64,000 bases of DNA from DATLXH01 sp035576005 (GTDB lineage Bacteria > Acidobacteriota > Thermoanaerobaculia > Gp7-AA8): positions 9,972 through 73,971 of the forward strand of contig DATLXH010000026.1 of NCBI GenBank assembly GCA_035576005.1, in the 5' to 3' direction. The notes beneath the pieces are model-generated. The model had not been told where the DNA came from. It was given only the letters and a program-made list of their open reading frames with translations, and did not search any database. Below, piece after piece: positions 8,576-17,039 of this stretch. The number at the start of each line of letters is the position of its first letter. The first letter of the stretch is position 1. The position numbers and the translations under genes are program-made.

Positions 8576-9203
8576 CCTCGCGTTTGGACTCTCTGCTCGC
8601 TCTCCACCATTCGATGACACCCGGCAGAATGGACAGGATGATCACCACGATGATCACGATGTGAATGTGCTTTTCAGCCTCGGGGAAGAGTTTGATGAGC
8701 GAGTAGCCAATCATGGTCATGCTGAAGACCCAGGCGATTCCGCCCACGATGTTGAACATCGCGAAGCGCCTGTAGGGCATGTTCGCCACGCCCGCGATCA
8801 CGGGCGCGAATGTGCGAATCACCGGTACGAAGCGCGCGATGATGATGGTCTTTCCGCCGTGCTTTTCGTAGAACTCCTGCGTCTTGAGCAGATGCTTCTT
8901 CTTGAAAAGAAGTGAGTCGTCACGCTTGAAGAGTGCCGGACCGAATCGCTTTCCGATCAGGTAGCCGGTCGCGTCACCGAGGATCGCGCAGGTGATGAGC
9001 AGAAGATTCAGATAGACGATATTCAGGTCGCCTTTCGCCGCGAAGAGCCCTGCTGTGACAAGGAGCGAGTCTCCCGGCAGGAAGAAGCCGATCATCAGAC
9101 CGGTCTCGACGAAAACGATGATTGCAAGACCGACGTACCCGCCCCATTGAATGAGCCCCTGGACGTCAGTTAGGAAGTGGAACGTGTCGCGAAGCCAGTT
9201 CAA
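8553..9203 (-). CDS. DedA-family membrane protein
   Basis: This is a DedA/VTT-family polytopic membrane protein; characterised members act in membrane lipid (undecaprenyl phosphate / phosphatidylethanolamine) flipping and proton-motive-force homeostasis. Conserved features are VFVETGLMIGFFLPGDSLL near the N-terminus, the re-entrant-loop region GDATGYLIGKRFG, and RFVPVIRTFAPVIAGV with its conserved arginines. I prefer a TTG start at 9203 (216 residues) because AGGAG lies 7 bases upstream and the protein then begins with the usual short helix; an ATG at 9254 would add 17 residues with no ribosome site. The C-terminal AKPGV and stop lie inside the last unit of the 81-bp repeat, so the native tail was probably replaced. 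Confidence 0.9.
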   Translation of the reverse strand: MNWLRDTFHFLTDVQGLIQWGGYVGLAIIVFVETGLMIGFFLPGDSLLVTAGLFAAKGDLNIVYLNLLLITCAILGDATGYLIGKRFGPALFKRDDSLLFKKKHLLKTQEFYEKHGGKTIIIARFVPVIRTFAPVIAGVANMPYRRFAMFNIVGGIAWVFSMTMIGYSLIKLFPEAEKHIHIVIIVVIILSILPGVIEWWRASRESKREAAAKPGV

Positions 9204-9271
9204 ACGGAAACTCCTGTAGAGATCTGAGTGCTGTGGCGACGATGCGATAGGCACGCCAACACAGTCCGCTG

Positions 9272-9341
9272 TGGCCGGTCATTCCGATGTCCGGCGCCTT
9301 CCCCACCCGCCGCCGGACATTGGAATTGGAATGTCCGGCCA
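9272..9341. repeat. Palindrome preceding a family B element
   Basis: An inverted repeat with arms TGGCCGG..ATTCC..TGTCCGGCG at 9272-9296 and CGCCGGACATTGGAATTGG followed by AATGTCCGGCCA at 9311-9341. It abuts the element starting at 9342, so the dedA/halogenase divergent gap holds two different palindromes back to back. Confidence 0.7.
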
Positions 9342-9507
9342 CTAGTGGAGGGTGTCGCAAATCCCCCGGCATTCCTCGGGGATGATGAATGGTCGGATGC
9401 GAGGCGGCGCGACGCAGGCAATGCGGACATTGTTGAGGAGCGCCAACGAAGCAGCCGGCCGTTCAGCGCCCCGAGGAATGCTGGGGATTTGCGACACCCT
9501 CCACTAG
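9342..9507. repeat. Palindromic element, family A/B (well-preserved copy)
   Basis: A 166-bp element with about 40-bp terminal inverted repeats, starting CTAGTGGAGGGTGTCGCAAA and ending with the reverse complement (TTTGCGACACCCTCCACTAG). Read on the minus strand, the interior contains CTGCTTCGTTGG, CGCTCCTCAACAATG and GCCTCGCATCC, shared with the differently ended elements at 42611 and 45214. Confidence 0.85.
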
Positions 9508-9565
9508 CAGAGCGTGGAGCAGTTTGCACGCTACCGGAAGAGCCGTATCATCGCGACTGTTCGAG

Positions 9566-11128
9566 ATGGCGATGACCCCTGAGCGCTATGACGTGATCAT
9601 CCTCGGAGGAGCCTTCAGCGGCGCCTCCGCAGCGATTCTGCTCAGAAGGGAGTTGCCTGAGCTTCGCGTCCTGGTGGTCGAGAAGGCCACTGCATTCGAC
9701 GCGAAGGTTGGAGAAGCGACAACGGAAATGTCGGCCATGTTCCTCACGCGCCGTCTCGCTTTGTGGCAGCACCTCGAGCGCGAGCATCTTCCCAAGGAAG
9801 GTTTGCGCTACTGGTTCCAGAACGAAAAGGTGACCTCGCACGAGAACGCGACGGAAGCCGGTGGTTTCCTGAGAAGCTCAGTACCAGCATTTCAGTTGCG
9901 GCGTGATGTGCTCGATGAGCATCTTCTCGCGACCGCAGTCGCCGAAGGGGCGGAGCTCATGCGCCCGGCACGGGTCAAAGAGGTCAACCTCGCCGACTTC
10001 GACAGCGAAGTGATCGTGGAGAGTGACGACGCAACCACCACGCTCCGAACCCGCTGGGTGCTCGATGCCACAGGACGGGTCACGTACCTCGGCAAGCGGC
10101 TTGGGATCATCGACCGCAACGATGATCATCCTACGGCGTCGATCTGGGGACGTTGGACGGGAGTCCGCAATATTGACGACCTTGCGGCACGTAGTGGGGG
10201 AGGCCTGTCCGCGCGGAACATTGGCTCACGCCGTCTCGCGACGAATCACTATACCGGCTACGGCTACTGGATCTGGGTCATCCCCCTGGGCAATGGGGAA
10301 ACGAGCATCGGGATTGTTTTCGATAAACGCCTCGTCGATCTTCATCAGAGTAAGGACCGCGAAGCCGACTACATCGCTTTCATGCGGGCGATCCCGTCGC
10401 TGGCGCAACTGCTCGATGGGGCGACACTCCGCTCGGACGATTTCCGGTTCTACGGACAGCTTGCCTACTCGGCGCGTCAGTACATGGGCAGAGGCTGGGC
10501 GCTCCTCGGCGACGCAGCGTCGTTCCTCGATCCCTACTATTCGCCGGGGCTCGACCACGCCGCCTTTTCCGTCGAGGCGACACTGGGGATCATCAAAGCT
10601 GATCAGCAATCGCGTCCTCTTGATTCGCTGATTCGGGAACACAATGAAACGTTTGTCCGGTCGTACCATCGATTCTTCGAGGCCGCTTATCGGGACAAGT
10701 ACTTTTACATGGGCGAGGCTGATCTGCTGGCGGCTTCGTTCATCCTCGATACCGCGCATTACTACATCTTCCTTGTGGTTCCCGCGTACCGCTTCATGAA
10801 GAAATTTTTCTGGATGCCGGTTCTCGGCCCCAAGCCCGCATTTTTCAGCTATCACCTCATGAGTCTTTACAATCGCCGCTTCAAGCGAATCGCTCTGGCG
10901 CGACGCGAGCGAGGTGAGGGCGAGCGACGAAACGACGGCCGACGGTACAAGGCGTACTTCAACCTGAACATGGCACCGTTCCAGATGGTGCTTCGCGGCT
11001 TGAAGATGTGGGCCGGCGCGGAAATCGACCTGCTACGCCTCGTATTGACGAAGAGGAAGAGCGGGGTCGCACAGCGGTTTGGCAGCGATGCGCCGGTTCC
11101 GGCGACGACGATCGAGCCCGGTCGCTGA
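9566..11128 (+). CDS. FAD-dependent halogenase-like oxidoreductase
   Basis: This is a flavoprotein of the tryptophan-halogenase / geranylgeranyl-reductase-like superfamily, 520 residues from ATG 9566 (a second ATG is at 9572). An N-terminal dinucleotide fold (VIILGGAFSGASAA) binds FAD, and GDAASFLDPYYSPG is the second FAD motif. WIWVIP at residues 235-240 matches the W-x-W-x-I-P signature of flavin-dependent halogenases, and KVGEATTE resembles their GEAT motif. The C-terminal part beyond about residue 400 is long and rich in aromatic and basic residues. The gene sits beside a ligase, an ACP and ketosynthases, so a carrier-bound aromatic or polyene substrate is likely. Such proteins in aryl-polyene and flexirubin clusters are not always true halogenases, so halogenation is an inference. 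Confidence 0.78.
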   Translation: MAMTPERYDVIILGGAFSGASAAILLRRELPELRVLVVEKATAFDAKVGEATTEMSAMFLTRRLALWQHLEREHLPKEGLRYWFQNEKVTSHENATEAGGFLRSSVPAFQLRRDVLDEHLLATAVAEGAELMRPARVKEVNLADFDSEVIVESDDATTTLRTRWVLDATGRVTYLGKRLGIIDRNDDHPTASIWGRWTGVRNIDDLAARSGGGLSARNIGSRRLATNHYTGYGYWIWVIPLGNGETSIGIVFDKRLVDLHQSKDREADYIAFMRAIPSLAQLLDGATLRSDDFRFYGQLAYSARQYMGRGWALLGDAASFLDPYYSPGLDHAAFSVEATLGIIKADQQSRPLDSLIREHNETFVRSYHRFFEAAYRDKYFYMGEADLLAASFILDTAHYYIFLVVPAYRFMKKFFWMPVLGPKPAFFSYHLMSLYNRRFKRIALARRERGEGERRNDGRRYKAYFNLNMAPFQMVLRGLKMWAGAEIDLLRLVLTKRKSGVAQRFGSDAPVPATTIEPGR

Positions 11129-11206
11129 GTCAGTCGCGGCGAAGCGCATGTGTCGTGAACGCTGCCGTGCGTCGCGCCTTCCGGGAGACCACGGCACACG
11201 CAAAAC

Positions 11207-12595
11207 CTACCGAATTGAATCGAGCTCCGTTAGCGCTGCCTTCCTGACCTTCCCCCGCTCATCACGGGGGATCGAGTCGATGAGCTTGATGATTCTCGGC
11301 ACTTTGTGGGACGAGAGTTTCTGTCTGCAGTGACCGCGGATCTGCTCGCGCGTAATGGCCGGATCCGCGACCACCGCGGCCGCGACGACCTCGCCCCTCG
11401 CCCCGGCAGGCTCGCCATAAACTTTTGCATCTCGCACTCCGTCCAGCTGCATCAGAACGGCTTCTACCTCGCGCGGGTTCACCTTCTTTCCAGCTGTGTT
11501 GATCTGGCCGCCGACGCGTCCAACCAGCTGAACGGATCCATCACTGTGGAGGCTTGCGATATCGTCTGTGATGAAGCCGGCTGAGGAGAATCGTTCCTCC
11601 TCCCCCGGGGTGCCGCCAAAGTAGCCCCGGGCAACCGCGTCGCTCCTGACGACCATCCGGCCCGACTCCACATCGGTTGAGAGCTCGACTCCATCCATGG
11701 CTGAGCCGACCTCATTCCTCTCCGCGGCAGCGCCAGCACGGTCGTATGTAATGCCGCCGGTCTCACTACATCCATAAAAGGTATGAATCTCTTTGCCGAA
11801 CCGTTCGCGGAAGCGGTGAGAAACTCTCGCCGTGAGGGGCGCTCCTGCCGAGATAAAGGTTCGCACCGTCTCGAACTGCCCGTCACTCGCGAGCGTCTGA
11901 GAGAGCAGGTCAAACATCAAAGGAATCCCCGGCAGGACCGTGCAGCTGAAGCGGTTGGAAAGCTCGATGAGAGAAATCGGAACGTAGTCGTTTGAGATTA
12001 CGATCGACGTTCCCTGCAGCAGAAGGGGCGTCACCAGATTTGAAAACCCGTACGAGTGGGAGAAAGGAATGGCTCCCAGATTCCGATCGTCGGCACGAAT
12101 CAGCATCGTGGAGGTGATGTTTCTGCAGTCGGCAATCAGGCAGCTTTCGGGGGTGATGATCGCTCGCGGGTCACCCGTGGAGCCTGATGTCAGTTTCAGA
12201 ACAGCCGTGCCCTCAGCGGCTCGCCGTGAAGCCGCCGGTTGAACAGATGTCACTTCGCGGGGAGATCCGCGGATGACTGCTTTGACTCCGAGTCGATCAA
12301 TCACCTGGGCCACCTCGGAGGAGCGACTGTCCCGGTCGATGGGGAGCGCGACCGAATGCAACCTCAATGTGGCGAGGATGGCCGCGACGAAATCCACGGA
12401 ATTCGGGAGCTGGATCGCTACGACTGTGCCCTCCGCGACGCCTCTCGAGGATAAAGTTGAAGCGAGCTCGTCGGCCCTGTCTAGAAGCTGACGTCGTGAG
12501 GTCGAAAGGAAAGACGAGCCGTCGATCAATGCCGGGGCGCCGGGGTCTTCCTCTGCGAGTGCCACGAAGGTGGTGTAGATCGACTCGATCGTCAT
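11207..12595 (-). CDS. AMP-dependent acyl/aryl ligase (ANL superfamily)
   Basis: This is an adenylate-forming ligase that activates a carboxylic acid as acyl-AMP and transfers it to CoA or a carrier protein. Its 462 residues are slightly short for the family. Seen are the phosphate-binding loop LTSGSTG at 135-141, YGCSETGG at 274-281, the hinge region INTAGKKVNPREVE, and the C-terminal catalytic Lys at about 449 (PRDERGKV). It is divergent from the ACP gene with a 158-bp shared upstream region. In aryl-polyene-type loci this position is usually taken by the enzyme that loads an aromatic starter onto ACP; that role is inferred here from context only. Confidence 0.85.
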   Translation of the reverse strand: MTIESIYTTFVALAEEDPGAPALIDGSSFLSTSRRQLLDRADELASTLSSRGVAEGTVVAIQLPNSVDFVAAILATLRLHSVALPIDRDSRSSEVAQVIDRLGVKAVIRGSPREVTSVQPAASRRAAEGTAVLKLTSGSTGDPRAIITPESCLIADCRNITSTMLIRADDRNLGAIPFSHSYGFSNLVTPLLLQGTSIVISNDYVPISLIELSNRFSCTVLPGIPLMFDLLSQTLASDGQFETVRTFISAGAPLTARVSHRFRERFGKEIHTFYGCSETGGITYDRAGAAAERNEVGSAMDGVELSTDVESGRMVVRSDAVARGYFGGTPGEEERFSSAGFITDDIASLHSDGSVQLVGRVGGQINTAGKKVNPREVEAVLMQLDGVRDAKVYGEPAGARGEVVAAAVVADPAITREQIRGHCRQKLSSHKVPRIIKLIDSIPRDERGKVRKAALTELDSIR

Positions 12596-12753
12596 CTTGG
12601 AGTGCTGATGTTACGACATGGACGTGGAACAGCTCCGCGGCCCGGGATCCCATCCACGATTTTGTCTCAGTCTGTGGCTGGACCGTTACGGGACGCTCGC
12701 TCGATGGGCTAGACTGCGAGTCTCTATTCATCGCATTCCGTTGGAGGAAAAGA

Positions 12754-13035
12754 TTGTCTGACCGTGATCAGCTGAAGCAAAAGTTGAAGGAGTTACTGAT
12801 CGATCGACTCAAGTTCGAGGATATGACAGCCGCGGACATCGGGGACGATGAGCCGCTGTTCGAAGGTGGCCTTGCTCTCGATTCGATCGACGCTCTCGAG
12901 ATCGTGGTCATGCTCGAGAGTGAATTTGGAATCAAGGTCAAAAATGAGACGTCGGCACGCGACTCCTTCAAATCCATTTCCTCTCTCGCTGATCTGGTAG
13001 ACCGGAAGACGAAAGAAGCGCAGCTTCAGGGGTAA
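12754..13035 (+). CDS. Acyl carrier protein
   Basis: A small acidic carrier protein of 93 residues that carries the growing acyl chain on a phosphopantetheine arm. The attachment site is Ser44 in LALDSIDALEIV. The start is taken as TTG at 12754 because GGAGG at 12743-12747 sits 6 bases upstream and the preceding codons do not resemble an ACP. The dehydratase-like gene begins 5 bases after the stop, so the two are co-transcribed. It is probably the dedicated ACP of the polyketide locus rather than the fatty-acid ACP, since no fabD or acpP partners are seen here. Confidence 0.9.
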   Translation: MSDRDQLKQKLKELLIDRLKFEDMTAADIGDDEPLFEGGLALDSIDALEIVVMLESEFGIKVKNETSARDSFKSISSLADLVDRKTKEAQLQG

Positions 13036-13040
13036 GACAA

Positions 13041-13430
13041 TTGTCTTCCTGGCTCTCGACGCTGCCACATCAGATCCCGTTCAGGGCGGCCTCGCGGGTC
13101 ACCCGGATGGATGAGGTCTCCGTTGACGGAATCTATCTCTGCAGTTCCGCTGATGCCTTGACCGAGGGCGGGCCTGTCCCTGTGTGGATGGTGATAGAAG
13201 CGATGGCTCAGATAGCGGGAGGTCTCGCGTTCCGTGACCGTCCCGGCCATGGATACCTCTCGGCCATTGACGACGCCTCCATCGACGGGCCGCTGGAGAG
13301 TGGAGAGAGTCTCGAGCTGAAGGTCGAGATGGAGGCAAACTTCGGGGGGATTTTTCGCTTCAGGGGCCGTGCATTTCGAGCGGGCTCGGAGTGTGCGCGA
13401 GCGAAGTTTTATCTGGCCACGCCTCCGTAG
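13041..13430 (+). CDS. Hotdog-fold 3-hydroxyacyl-ACP dehydratase-like protein
   Basis: A 129-residue protein of the FabA/FabZ-like hotdog type, close in size and sequence feel to the ApeP/ApeI dehydratases of aryl-polyene loci. Landmarks are LPHQIPFRAASRVTRMDE at the N-terminus, PVWMVIEAMAQIAGGLA on the central helix, and a strand-rich C-terminal half. The family's usual catalytic His may correspond to the His of LPHQIPF, and Glu lies in the central helix. The start is TTG at 13041 with AGGGG overlapping the end of the ACP gene. It presumably dehydrates ACP-bound intermediates made by the neighbouring ketosynthase pair. Confidence 0.7.
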   Translation: MSSWLSTLPHQIPFRAASRVTRMDEVSVDGIYLCSSADALTEGGPVPVWMVIEAMAQIAGGLAFRDRPGHGYLSAIDDASIDGPLESGESLELKVEMEANFGGIFRFRGRAFRAGSECARAKFYLATPP

Positions 13431-13479
13431 AGTTCCACCTTCAGCGCTTGCGCCCGGTCAGAAGTGTTCAAACGCGAGG

Positions 13480-13616
13480 GCGAAGCTTTGGAGTGCGGCA
13501 GCCGCAGCTGCCGCTTTTGCTTCGAACTCGGTTGACATCGACGGCCAACGGAGATTTCATCCCGGGAGTGACACAGAAAGCGGCAGCTGCGGCTGCCGCA
13601 CTCCAAAGGCTTCGCC
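13480..13616. repeat. Inverted-repeat element, family D (copy 2, opposite orientation)
   Basis: The arms are identical to copy 1 in the GCTTTGGAGTGCGGC portion and lie at about 13480-13516 and 13577-13616. The spacer, read on the minus strand, begins CTGTGTCACT, matching the left spacer of the copy at 40769, so this copy is inverted relative to it. It separates the dehydratase-like gene from the ketosynthase gene. Confidence 0.9.
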
Positions 13617-13713
13617 CGCCTCCGAAGGTCGTTGCAGTAGGAATCCGGCATCGGGATGACGTCTGGTGTCGTGCGTGTTGAGCTGAGTACCTCAGACCTT
13701 TTGTCTCAAGATC

Positions 13714-14940
13714 ATGCGCAAACCAGACACGAACATCAGAGTTGCTGTTACCGGGATCGGGATCATTTGCTCGATTGGAAGTAATGCCGACGAGGTGTGG
13801 ACCGCAATTGAACAGGCAAGGGCGGGCATCGGCCCGCTGACTGCGTTCGGCGACGAGACATTCACGACAGACATCGCCGCCGAGGTCCCTGCAGACTTTG
13901 CGAGCGATCTGTTTGCCCGCGCGTCGGAGATGAAGCGTCTGTCACGAACCGACCTCCTTGCGATCAAGGCTGCCCAGGAAGCGGTCACTCAGGCTGATCT
14001 CGATGCGAACACTCTGATTCTTCGAGAACGGACGGTCGTGTGTACAGGAACTTCGACGGGCGGTCTGCTCGAGGGTGAATCATACTTTTTCGAGCGACTC
14101 GTCCGTGGAGCCGGGAAGACGAGCGCTTCCCGCGTCCTGCAGCAGCCGACATCAGGACCATCTGACGCCGTCGCCAGAACGCTCGGACTCGGCGGCGGCG
14201 TTTTATCGAACGCAACCGCATGTGCCTCAGGCGGCGCGGCCATCGGAATGGCTGCCGATCTTTTGCGCTCAGGTCATGTTGACTCGGCGTTGGCGGGTGG
14301 AAGCGATGCGCTATGCCGGTTGACCTACAGTGGGTTCAATGTTCTGGGAGCAGTGGATCCGGCTGCATGCGCGCCGTTCAGCGCCGATCGTAAAGGGATC
14401 ACTCTGGGGGAAGGCGCGGCCTACGTCGTGCTCGAACGATGGGACGACGCGGTTGCCCGCGGTGCCCGGATCCTGGCCGAGCTGGGTGGTTACGGTGCGT
14501 CATGTGATGCCCACCACCCGACTGCGCCGGCCGAGGATGGTCGCGGAGCGTCGGCGGCAATGATGGGGGCGCTACTCGATAGCGGATCGACTGGATCGGA
14601 CATCGATTACATCAACGCACATGGAACGGGAACTCTCCTCAATGACTCTGCCGAGACGCGGGCCATCGTGACGACCCTGGGCAGCGAGGTTCCCGCGTCT
14701 TCAACGAAATCCTTCTTCGGGCACACTCTCGGCGCTGCCGGAGGGCTGGAAGCGGTGATCACAGTCCTCGCTCTGCAGCATCAGATGGCGCCCCCTACGC
14801 TGAGGCTTCAGACGGCTGCTCAAGACTGCGCTCTCGACTACATTCCGCTCACGCCGCGCCCTATGGTCATCAGGCAGGCGCTGTCAAACACATTTGGCTT
14901 CGGCGGGAGCAACGTCTCATTGCTGTTTCGGGCGAGTTGA
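13714..14940 (+). CDS. Beta-ketoacyl synthase (KS-alpha), catalytically intact
   Basis: This is a condensing enzyme of the FabF/KS type, 408 residues, which joins malonyl-ACP to the growing chain by decarboxylative Claisen condensation. The full catalytic triad is present: Cys170 in ATACASGG, His303 in NAHGTGT, and His337 in SFFGHTLGAAGG. The stop overlaps the start of the next gene by 4 bp, indicating translational coupling and fitting a heterodimer with the following protein. CTGAG-TAC-CTCAG at 13683-13695 just upstream is a small palindrome that might be an operator. No strong ribosome site precedes the ATG. Confidence 0.93.
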   Translation: MRKPDTNIRVAVTGIGIICSIGSNADEVWTAIEQARAGIGPLTAFGDETFTTDIAAEVPADFASDLFARASEMKRLSRTDLLAIKAAQEAVTQADLDANTLILRERTVVCTGTSTGGLLEGESYFFERLVRGAGKTSASRVLQQPTSGPSDAVARTLGLGGGVLSNATACASGGAAIGMAADLLRSGHVDSALAGGSDALCRLTYSGFNVLGAVDPAACAPFSADRKGITLGEGAAYVVLERWDDAVARGARILAELGGYGASCDAHHPTAPAEDGRGASAAMMGALLDSGSTGSDIDYINAHGTGTLLNDSAETRAIVTTLGSEVPASSTKSFFGHTLGAAGGLEAVITVLALQHQMAPPTLRLQTAAQDCALDYIPLTPRPMVIRQALSNTFGFGGSNVSLLFRAS

Positions 14941-16160
14941 TGAAGAGCGGTTCGCGTGTCGCGATCGAAGGGGTCGGTCTGGTCGCTCCTGGTGCTACCG
15001 GCGTCGAACAGTTCGAACAACTCCTGATGGAAGGTCGCAGCGGAATCGCAATGGTCGACCGGTTTGACACGTCTGGCCAGAATGCTCACAAGGCGGGTCT
15101 GATCAGAGGGTTTCAGGCCCGTCAATTCATTGCTCCCGGCAAGATCCGCCGGATGAACACCCTCTCGCGTCAGGCGGTCGCGGCCACGAAGATGGCTCGC
15201 ACCGACGCAGCGATCGAGACTAATCGTTACGATCCTTCAGAAATCGGGGTCGCGCTCGGCACTGCGTTCGGCCCGGTTCAGACATCGGTTGACTACATGC
15301 GTGAGTATGTCGAGCAGGGAAGCTCACTGGCTCCGCCGCAGCTTTTCGCAGAGTCGGTTGCGAATGCGCCGGGAAGTCATATCGCAATCGAATTCGATCA
15401 CCGAGGATTCAATCTCACATTGACGCAACGGGAGTCGTCAGCTCTTGCAGCCACGATGTTTGCCTGTTCGCAGATTGTGAAAGGGACAGTGAAAGCGGCG
15501 ATGGCGGTTGGCGTCGAAGAGCTCAATGAGATTACGTTCAGCGTACTCGACAAGATCGGCGCGCTGTCGTCGAATGGAGCGAAGGAAGAGGCGTCGCGAC
15601 CGTTCGATCGTGATCGCGACGGAATGGTCGTCGGCGAGGGAGCGGCCGCTTTCTATCTCGACGGATCTCCGCGGGATGGCGAGACATCCTACGGGTACTT
15701 TGCCGGATTCGGCATCGCGCGGGACAGGACGGCGTCCATCTCTAATTGGGGGACCGGCGCGAGCGCGGTGGTCCGCGCGATGAGCGACGCTTTGCGTGAC
15801 GCGGAGATCACGATCGGCGAAGTTGATGCGATCTGGGCCTCCGCCAATGGAAGTCTCGCGGGCGACAGGCTCGAGGCCTCTGCGCTCCGCCAGATGTTCG
15901 GAAACTCAGTACCGCCCGTCGTCGCGACCAAGGGCTACTTCGGTGAATACGCGGGCGCCGGCGCACTTCATCTTGTTACGGCCGCAGTAGCGATGCGGAG
16001 GCAGTGGATCCCCGCGTCCCTCGGTTTCGAGGAAAGCGAAATCGGCCTGGAGTTGCCAGTCAACATTGCTGGCCGGCCCAGTCCGCTGAGGAACATCCTC
16101 GTCAACTCGCTCTCTGCCGGTGGTGGAATCGTTTGTGCGATCCTTTCCCGACAGTCATGA
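14937..16160 (+). CDS. Ketosynthase homologue lacking catalytic triad (chain-length-factor type, KS-beta)
   Basis: A 407-residue thiolase-fold protein aligned throughout with the preceding ketosynthase, but with all three catalytic residues changed. The Cys position is Gln164 (LTLTQRESS), the first His is Asn304 (WASANGS), and the second His is Glu337 (KGYFGEYAGAGAL). Gln in place of Cys is the hallmark of chain-length factors, which pair with an active KS to define the cavity that sets polyene or polyketide length; KS-CLF pairs are known from aromatic type II systems and aryl polyenes. The 4-bp overlaps with both neighbours support a co-expressed complex. It could alternatively act as a decarboxylase (KSQ), but loss of both His makes that unlikely. 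Confidence 0.85.
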   Translation: MMKSGSRVAIEGVGLVAPGATGVEQFEQLLMEGRSGIAMVDRFDTSGQNAHKAGLIRGFQARQFIAPGKIRRMNTLSRQAVAATKMARTDAAIETNRYDPSEIGVALGTAFGPVQTSVDYMREYVEQGSSLAPPQLFAESVANAPGSHIAIEFDHRGFNLTLTQRESSALAATMFACSQIVKGTVKAAMAVGVEELNEITFSVLDKIGALSSNGAKEEASRPFDRDRDGMVVGEGAAAFYLDGSPRDGETSYGYFAGFGIARDRTASISNWGTGASAVVRAMSDALRDAEITIGEVDAIWASANGSLAGDRLEASALRQMFGNSVPPVVATKGYFGEYAGAGALHLVTAAVAMRRQWIPASLGFEESEIGLELPVNIAGRPSPLRNILVNSLSAGGGIVCAILSRQS

Positions 16161-16828
16161 AAATCCTGGGCGTCATTCCCGCATTCAACGCCGAACAGAC
16201 GGTGGGCGGTCTTGTCAGAAAATCGCTCGCTCACCTGAGTGATGTGATCGTCGTTGACGACGGCTCGTCGGACAAGACCGGCTACGAAGCCGCTAACGCC
16301 GGGGCGATCGTGTTGCGGCACGAAGTGAATCGGGGCAAGGGCGCCGCGCTCAAGACAGCGTTTGAGTACGCGACCTCGCACGAATACGATGCCGCCATAA
16401 CGCTCGATGCGGATGGACAGCATCTTCCCGAGGACATTCCCAAGCTCAGTCGTGCCTTCAGTGAGACGGGCGGAGATCTGATCATCGGGAGCCGGCGTCA
16501 CCTCTTCGCGCAAATGATTCCTCGCCGAAGGATGGCCAACAAATTTTCCTCGTGGGCTATCTCAGTCGGATCCGGTGCGAAGGTTGACGACTCGCAGAGC
16601 GGCTATCGACTCTACAGCGCCAGGCTGATGAAGGCTCTACCAATTCGCTCATCTGGATTCGATATGGAGAGTGAAGTTATCGTGCGTGCGGCGCGGAGCA
16701 AAATGAAGATCGTGATGATCCCGATCGAGCTCGGCTTCGTGGATGGTTTACAGACCAGTTACTACCGCCCGATACGCGACACCTTCAAGATTCTCGGGAC
16801 GGCGCTGCGCACTCGATTCCTCGGTTGA
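16157..16828 (+). CDS. GT2 family glycosyltransferase (polyprenyl-phosphate sugar synthase-like)
   Basis: An inverting GT-A fold glycosyltransferase of 223 residues, resembling dolichol/polyprenyl-phosphate mannosyltransferase-type enzymes. Motifs are VIPAFNAEQ at the start, VVDDGSSDKTG for nucleotide-sugar binding, DADGQH from residue 84 for the metal, IIGSRR, and SGYRLYS near the acceptor loop. No transmembrane segment is evident. ATG 16157 overlaps the stop of the chain-length-factor gene by 4 bp, so it belongs to the polyketide operon and may glycosylate the product or its lipid anchor. That role is inferred. Confidence 0.85.
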   Translation: MKILGVIPAFNAEQTVGGLVRKSLAHLSDVIVVDDGSSDKTGYEAANAGAIVLRHEVNRGKGAALKTAFEYATSHEYDAAITLDADGQHLPEDIPKLSRAFSETGGDLIIGSRRHLFAQMIPRRRMANKFSSWAISVGSGAKVDDSQSGYRLYSARLMKALPIRSSGFDMESEVIVRAARSKMKIVMIPIELGFVDGLQTSYYRPIRDTFKILGTALRTRFLG

Positions 16829-16856
16829 GCCGGCGCCGCCGCAAGCGCGTAGAACG

Positions 16857-16888
16857 CTGATGAAGTCTTGACACGACGACTTCATCAG
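16857..16888. terminator. Perfect 11-bp hairpin after the polyketide operon
   Basis: CTGATGAAGTC (16857-16867) and GACTTCATCAG (16878-16888) enclose a 10-base loop, 29 bp after the glycosyltransferase stop. There is no T tract, so it may be a Rho-dependent or processing site, or an operator for the downstream regulator gene. Confidence 0.4.
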
Positions 16889-17039
16889 AAGGACCGAGGA
16901 TCTGGTCGGGGCCTCGGCAACAGTCAACGATTCCTGACCCTCAGTGTAAGGCCCCCCACTCAGATCCTCCGCTCGACGCTCGGGAGGACTCCGGCGAGGA
17001 ACACGTTCCTCGTGTCGCAATGCGGGGTAGAATCGCGCT

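Noticed and set aside
8114..8620. Long open frames on both strands through the 81-bp repeats
   Set aside because: They exist because the first repeat periods are multiples of three; frames shift in later units, codon content is repeat-driven, and no ribosome site or known motif is present.
14937..16160. Calling the second ketosynthase a KSQ-type loading decarboxylase
   Set aside because: KSQ enzymes keep the two active-site His residues; here both are replaced (Asn304, Glu337), favouring a chain-length factor.
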